From: an uncultured Bacteroidota bacterium
GTDB taxonomy: Bacteria; Bacteroidota; Bacteroidia; Bacteroidales; F082
NCBI GenBank assembly: GCA_900542475.1
Contig: UQNO01000003.1
Coordinates: forward strand, 37,269 to 101,268
Length of the DNA stretch: 64,000 nt
Reading direction: 5' to 3'
Part shown: positions 60,282 to 64,000 of the stretch, piece after piece
Layout of the letters: each line of letters begins with the position of its first letter
Position numbering within the stretch: position 1 is the stretch's first letter
The notes under the pieces: generated by a model
What the model was told of the DNA's origin: nothing
Seen by the model: only the letters and a program-made list of their open reading frames with translations
The model's database searches: none
Made by a program: the position numbers and the translations under genes

Positions 60282-62033
60282 TTAGTGTACTATTGTAACT
60301 TTCTTTGTCGTCACATTGGCATCATTGGTGATGACTTTCACCAGATAAACACCATTTTCAAAAGCCGCGACATCAACATAAGTGTTGTCTGTGCCTTTCA
60401 CCGATGCTATTTTCTGACCAACGGAGTTGTAAAGCTCGACAACGCTGATATTCTCGCCTTCAACAAAAATCTTGCTGTCAGCCGGGTTGGGATACACGTT
60501 GAAGCCAGTCATGTCGTTCTCATTTACGCCATCGTCTTTCTTATTGATAGAGAAGAGATGAGAATCCATCGCGCCATAGTTGCCGGCGGCATCAACGATT
60601 TTGTTGCCGTTGGCGTCTTTTATGTAATAATATCCGTTGCCATAGTTGCAGCAGATACCGTTGTTGTTGCTGTCGTAAATCCTGAACAGATAGCATTCGT
60701 CTGTAGGAATATCGCTCACATTCTCAACATTAATGTATGTCGAGCCTGAAACAGCGAGATGTTGGTAAGGACCGCCGGCGGCTACCACCTCGCCTGTCGA
60801 GTTGACGATATCCCACGTAATCTCCTCACCATATTGATCCTGAATAATATAAATCTTCAACCAAGTTGTCTCTCCCTCAACATCAACATCACTCCATTCC
60901 TGTGATTCAGCACTGAAAGCCATCGACGACTCGAAGGACTCGCCGTTAGCTTCTGTAAGATTTAAAGTTCCCGAATGTGTGCCATAAGGAATCTCCATGA
61001 CGAAATTCACCTTCATGTTCTCACCCGACGGAAGCTCGCCATTCCATTCAAATTCGTGCGTGGCGTCGGCAACTTGTGCGTTGAACTTCATTGAAGTCAA
61101 AGTCTCTGTACCTATGTTTGCAATCTCGAACTCGAATTCCTTTTCCAAACTGCATGCGGCGTTCTCCTTTTGGGCGACGGCGCTCATTGACGGATAAATA
61201 GGCTCCTCTGTCATCGTTGTCTTTTCAATCTCGCAGGCGTTCAATATAGGACGTGTAGGCGTGCCTTGGTATTTTTCGGAGACCCATGCAAGGAAAAAGA
61301 CATGGTCGATGACTACGTCAACGCCATTAGGATTTCCAATAACCTCCGGAATCTGATACTCGTATGTCTTGGTAATCAAGGTGCCTTGTGTCGTCGGGGA
61401 AATGGCTTCGCCGAATGTCGGAGTGACGATGTCGCGCAAGATATGCATGTGGCAATATGTTCCATTGACCCATTGCGAGGGGTTAGTGGCGCCACCCGAC
61501 TGCGAGCCCATGATACTATCCTGAAGCATTGCCACTGTCAAGTAGTTCTCGCCAACGGTGCTATTGCCGGTGTAATAAACCTCCACGGTGATGGATGCGA
61601 CACGTGTGTCAGGGTTGATTCTCACTACGCCTGCGACATTGCATTCGGCAGCCTGGGCGAATTGAGTGTTGGCCAGACCAGTCCATGAGCCTCTGCCTTG
61701 GGCGGTTGGAGTCGAGCGACTCACAACACCGGAAGGGAAACCGGTTGCACCGAAAGCGGCGCGGATTGCCTCGCCATCTGAAGTGTTGAGGTTAGGATAC
61801 GATACCGGTGCGTAACCTCCCGCATGTACATTGACAGCCCAGAACCTACCAGGATTATTGGCTGATATTTGGTTCGCTATAACATGCCCGTCAGGACAAT
61901 AACCGCAGTTGCGACCGGTAAATTCCTCAAGGATAACATTTCTGTTTGAGGGAGTTGTTGAAACGTACTGCTGCGCTTTCACAGTGAAACTCATTGATAA
62001 CAGCGCAATTAAAGTTAAAGTAAATTTTTTCAT
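60282..62033 (-). CDS. Omp28-like protein with type IX sorting tail
   Basis: 583 residues. Signal peptide to about residue 20 (FTVKAQ). A thioredoxin-like region with Cys43-Gly-Tyr-Cys46 (GRNCGYCPDG) as in Omp28-related proteins. The last ~75 residues are a T9SS sorting domain (NVYPNPADSKIFVEG, VYLVKVITNDANVTTKKV). So it is probably exported by the PorE-containing system and anchored or released at the surface. Substrate or role is unknown. Confidence 0.85.
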   Translation of the reverse strand: MKKFTLTLIALLSMSFTVKAQQYVSTTPSNRNVILEEFTGRNCGYCPDGHVIANQISANNPGRFWAVNVHAGGYAPVSYPNLNTSDGEAIRAAFGATGFPSGVVSRSTPTAQGRGSWTGLANTQFAQAAECNVAGVVRINPDTRVASITVEVYYTGNSTVGENYLTVAMLQDSIMGSQSGGATNPSQWVNGTYCHMHILRDIVTPTFGEAISPTTQGTLITKTYEYQIPEVIGNPNGVDVVIDHVFFLAWVSEKYQGTPTRPILNACEIEKTTMTEEPIYPSMSAVAQKENAACSLEKEFEFEIANIGTETLTSMKFNAQVADATHEFEWNGELPSGENMKVNFVMEIPYGTHSGTLNLTEANGESFESSMAFSAESQEWSDVDVEGETTWLKIYIIQDQYGEEITWDIVNSTGEVVAAGGPYQHLAVSGSTYINVENVSDIPTDECYLFRIYDSNNNGICCNYGNGYYYIKDANGNKIVDAAGNYGAMDSHLFSINKKDDGVNENDMTGFNVYPNPADSKIFVEGENISVVELYNSVGQKIASVKGTDNTYVDVAAFENGVYLVKVITNDANVTTKKVTIVH

Positions 62034-62070
62034 AAGTTGGATTTATTATTTAATATTATGTTTAGACTGA

Positions 62071-62078
62071 CAAAAGTA
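62071..62078 (-). promoter_or_regulatory. -7 box of the Omp28-like gene promoter
   Basis: TACTTTTG on the minus strand, 37 bases upstream of the ATG. Confidence 0.6.
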
Positions 62079-62087
62079 CAAAAAAAA

Positions 62088-62118
62088 ATAACACGCCACA
62101 AAAATAATGACGTGTTAT
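62088..62118 (-). terminator. Terminator after ilvE
   Basis: ATAACACG (62088-62095) and CGTGTTAT (62111-62118) pair perfectly; on the minus strand a T-run of about nine follows. Confidence 0.75.
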
Positions 62119-62165
62119 GAAAACAAAATTTTACACTATAAAAATTCAACAATTAAAATTTTCAT

Positions 62166-63188
62166 TTAAATTTCAACGATGGTATTCCAGCCAAACTCGT
62201 CTTTTTCAAGACCTGTCTGTATTCCGCGGAGTTTGTTGTAAAGCTTCTGGCTCCATGGACCGGGTTTGCCGTCACCGAATTGGTATGACCTGCCTGTCTC
62301 CGGGTCGTCGATGCGTGAGATTGGGCTGATGACAGCCGCTGTGCCGCATGCGCCCGCCTCCTCGAAGGTGGCGAGTTCTTCTTCAGCCACCGGACGACGC
62401 TCAACCTTCATGCCGAGAGTCTCCGCAATCTGCATCAAGCTCTTGTTGGTGATTGAAGGAAGTATCGATGTTGACTGCGGGGTGATGTATGTGTTGTCCT
62501 TCACCGCGAAGAAGTTCGCCGCACCTGCCTCGTCTATATATTTCTTTTCTTTCGCGTCGAGATAGAACTCGCAGGCGTACTGACCGCCGTGGCAAGCCTC
62601 GGTGTGGGCGCGCAACGATGCCGCATAGTTGCCGCCGACCTTGTAAACACCTGTTCCAAGAGGCGCTGAACGGTCGTATTTACGCGTGATGACGTATGGG
62701 TTGGCCTGGAAACCGCCTTTGAAATAAGGGCCTACCGGTGTGGCGAACACGATAAACAGATACTCGTCGGCCGGCTTCACACCAACACGGGCGCCCGTGC
62801 CGATAATGAGTGGACGAATGTACAATGAGGCACCACTCTCGTATGTGGGAATGAACTCCTTGTTGAGCTGCACACACTTAATCATGGCTTCCTCGAACTT
62901 CTCCAAAGGGAAACGCGGCATGCAGATACCGTCACATGACGACTGCAAACGTTTCGCATTCTCGTCGAGGCGGAAAATACGGACTTTGCCGTCGGCGCCG
63001 CGGTGAGCCTTCAAGCCCTCGAAAGCCTCCTGTCCATAGTGCAAGCATGTCGCAGCCATGTGAACGTTAATAGTTGTCTCCGAGCAGTACTCTAACTCGC
63101 CCCATTCACCGTTTCTGTAATAGCAACGGATATTGTAATTTGTTGGATAGTAGCCAAACGGGAGTGACCCCCAATCGATGTTTTGCAT
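62166..63188 (-). CDS. ilvE: Branched-chain amino acid aminotransferase
   Basis: 340 residues, PLP class IV. Interconverts Val, Leu, Ile with their 2-keto acids. GQEAFEGLKAHRG and the PLP-lysine region TGVYKVGGNYAASL are typical. Single gene with its own promoter. Confidence 0.95.
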   Translation of the reverse strand: MQNIDWGSLPFGYYPTNYNIRCYYRNGEWGELEYCSETTINVHMAATCLHYGQEAFEGLKAHRGADGKVRIFRLDENAKRLQSSCDGICMPRFPLEKFEEAMIKCVQLNKEFIPTYESGASLYIRPLIIGTGARVGVKPADEYLFIVFATPVGPYFKGGFQANPYVITRKYDRSAPLGTGVYKVGGNYAASLRAHTEACHGGQYACEFYLDAKEKKYIDEAGAANFFAVKDNTYITPQSTSILPSITNKSLMQIAETLGMKVERRPVAEEELATFEEAGACGTAAVISPISRIDDPETGRSYQFGDGKPGPWSQKLYNKLRGIQTGLEKDEFGWNTIVEI

Positions 63189-63234
63189 AATATTTTTATT
63201 TAATGTTAATAATTTCTATCATTCACCGAGATTG

Positions 63235-63242
63235 CAAAGATA
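63235..63242 (-). promoter_or_regulatory. -7 box of the ilvE promoter
   Basis: TATCTTTG on the minus strand, 46 bases before the ilvE ATG. Confidence 0.7.
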
Positions 63243-63306
63243 CAATTTTTTTTCATATACAAAAAATAATTTTAATTTTTATCAAAACCGCGACATCCCC
63301 CCGTAG

Positions 63307-63357
63307 AGACGGATTTTTATCCGTCTAATGAAAAAAAAGACGGATTTTCATCCGTCT
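63307..63357 (-). terminator. Two tandem hairpins after the partial surface-protein gene
   Basis: AGACGGAT/ATCCGTCT pairs at 63307-63326 and 63338-63357. On the minus strand the second is followed by a T-run, so it ends the gene at the right edge. Confidence 0.75.
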
Positions 63358-63379
63358 CCTCTATGTTTGTTCATGACGA

Positions 63380-64000
63380 TTAATTGGCATCGCGGACAAG
63401 GCGCACACTACTACCAACAGAACGTTGGTTGTCAACATCTACGAACACATCAGAGCCGCCAATAGTAATGGCATACGCATGGCTCTTTTGGTTTTTTATG
63501 TCAGAAGAAGACCAATATGCAGCGTATTCTGGATGTTCGATTTGGTTACCGTGGCGACAATTCGCAACAGGCAGACACACACAACCGGCATTTTCAAAAG
63601 TCGTCCAATTGCTGCCCGAATAGACTGGACCTTCGTAACCGTCAGGATATATCACAAGAATCTCGTTGTCTCCAATATAATCCACATTGTAATTCTGGCC
63701 ATTGTTTACATTACGAGTATTAAGCAAATAATTCCATTCGTCTTTTGTCAGAGTGCGCCAGTCGTTATGATCGCCGAGATTTGCGGCATTGGCAACCTCG
63801 CCCCAGTCCTTAAAATCACCGCTGTAATCAGCATCATCATTACTATTGTGTATGCCGTAGTATGTACGGTCTGTGCTCCAACCAAAGAGGTCAACAGTGC
63901 CGGCAGACGAGATAGTGCCATTGCCGCTTATCGCATTGTTTGCTACAGCAGCACCAATAAAATCGTATTGCTTTGCAGCAAACGACCATGTCCAGCCTCC
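63380..64000 (-). CDS. FISUMP/DUF1566-like surface protein, partial
   Basis: The reading frame stays open to the window edge, so the start is missing; 206 codons are visible. WSFAAKQYDFIGAA, VDLFGWSTDRTYYG, LGDHNDWRTLTKDEWNYLL and AYWSSSD fit the FISUMP/DUF1566 type of secreted Bacteroidota proteins, with a C-terminal VRLVRDAN ending. Function unknown. Confidence 0.75.
   Translation of the reverse strand, partial: GGWTWSFAAKQYDFIGAAVANNAISGNGTISSAGTVDLFGWSTDRTYYGIHNSNDDADYSGDFKDWGEVANAANLGDHNDWRTLTKDEWNYLLNTRNVNNGQNYNVDYIGDNEILVIYPDGYEGPVYSGSNWTTFENAGCVCLPVANCRHGNQIEHPEYAAYWSSSDIKNQKSHAYAITIGGSDVFVDVDNQRSVGSSVRLVRDAN

Noticed and set aside
1..64000. tRNA or rRNA genes
   Set aside because: I checked the gene-free gaps by eye for T-loop (GTTCGA) and CCA-like patterns and saw none; a tRNAscan run would settle it.

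Overview
The window comes from a member of the Bacteroidota, most likely Bacteroidales. Promoters have the TAnnTTTG -7 box of that phylum. There are a TamL-type lipoprotein, a SecD-SecF fusion, a DUF4290 protein, a PorE-like OmpA protein and a secreted protein with a type IX sorting tail. RF1 is present and TAG ends several housekeeping genes (folC, prfA), so the genetic code looks standard.

Layout. (1) 1-9.1 kb: fabH runs divergently from a membrane-bound LytTR regulator; seven phased copies of GTGACGAAAT lie between their promoters. ExbB, ExbD, TonB-like, folC, tamL and a RecD-like helicase follow in one direction. (2) 9.2-28.7 kb: eno, then the whole translation block on the minus strand (rpsL-rpsG-fusA, S10, spc and alpha clusters through rplQ, with secY, map, infA and rpoA). 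It has a structured leader before rpsL, an internal promoter before rpmJ, and a heptanucleotide repeat between rpsM and rpsK. (3) 28.7-42 kb: accessory region. It holds a decaying radical-SAM peptide (RiPP) locus, an OsmC gene, a RhuM-family gene, an EcoRI-type methylase beside a DUF262-HNH protein, a small DUF3791/DUF3990 cassette between 117-bp direct repeats, and a deletion remnant of RhuM. (4) 42-64 kb: housekeeping again (pcrA, DUF4290, murA, grpE-dnaJ, a Nat-type ABC exporter, secDF, PorE-like, purM, prfA, pyrF, thioesterase, Omp28-like T9SS cargo, ilvE) and a partial surface-protein gene at the right edge.

Main points of interest. The RiPP locus has a seven-Cys precursor with a double-glycine leader, but an amber codon sits in the leader, and the peptidase-containing ABC transporter has lost most of its C39 domain and carries a second amber. 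The EcoRI-type methylase gene has a leader of about 320 nt with nested helices and a hairpin next to its start codon. The str leader can form mutually exclusive helices. The PorE-like protein ends in what looks like a retropepsin-type domain without the DTG motif. MurA has Asp where most bacteria have the fosfomycin-target Cys. A REP-like family (core CGTCATTTCGACCGGAG) is scattered through the window and is read in frame inside pcrA.

All family assignments come from reading motifs and remembered family patterns. No database or folding program was run.
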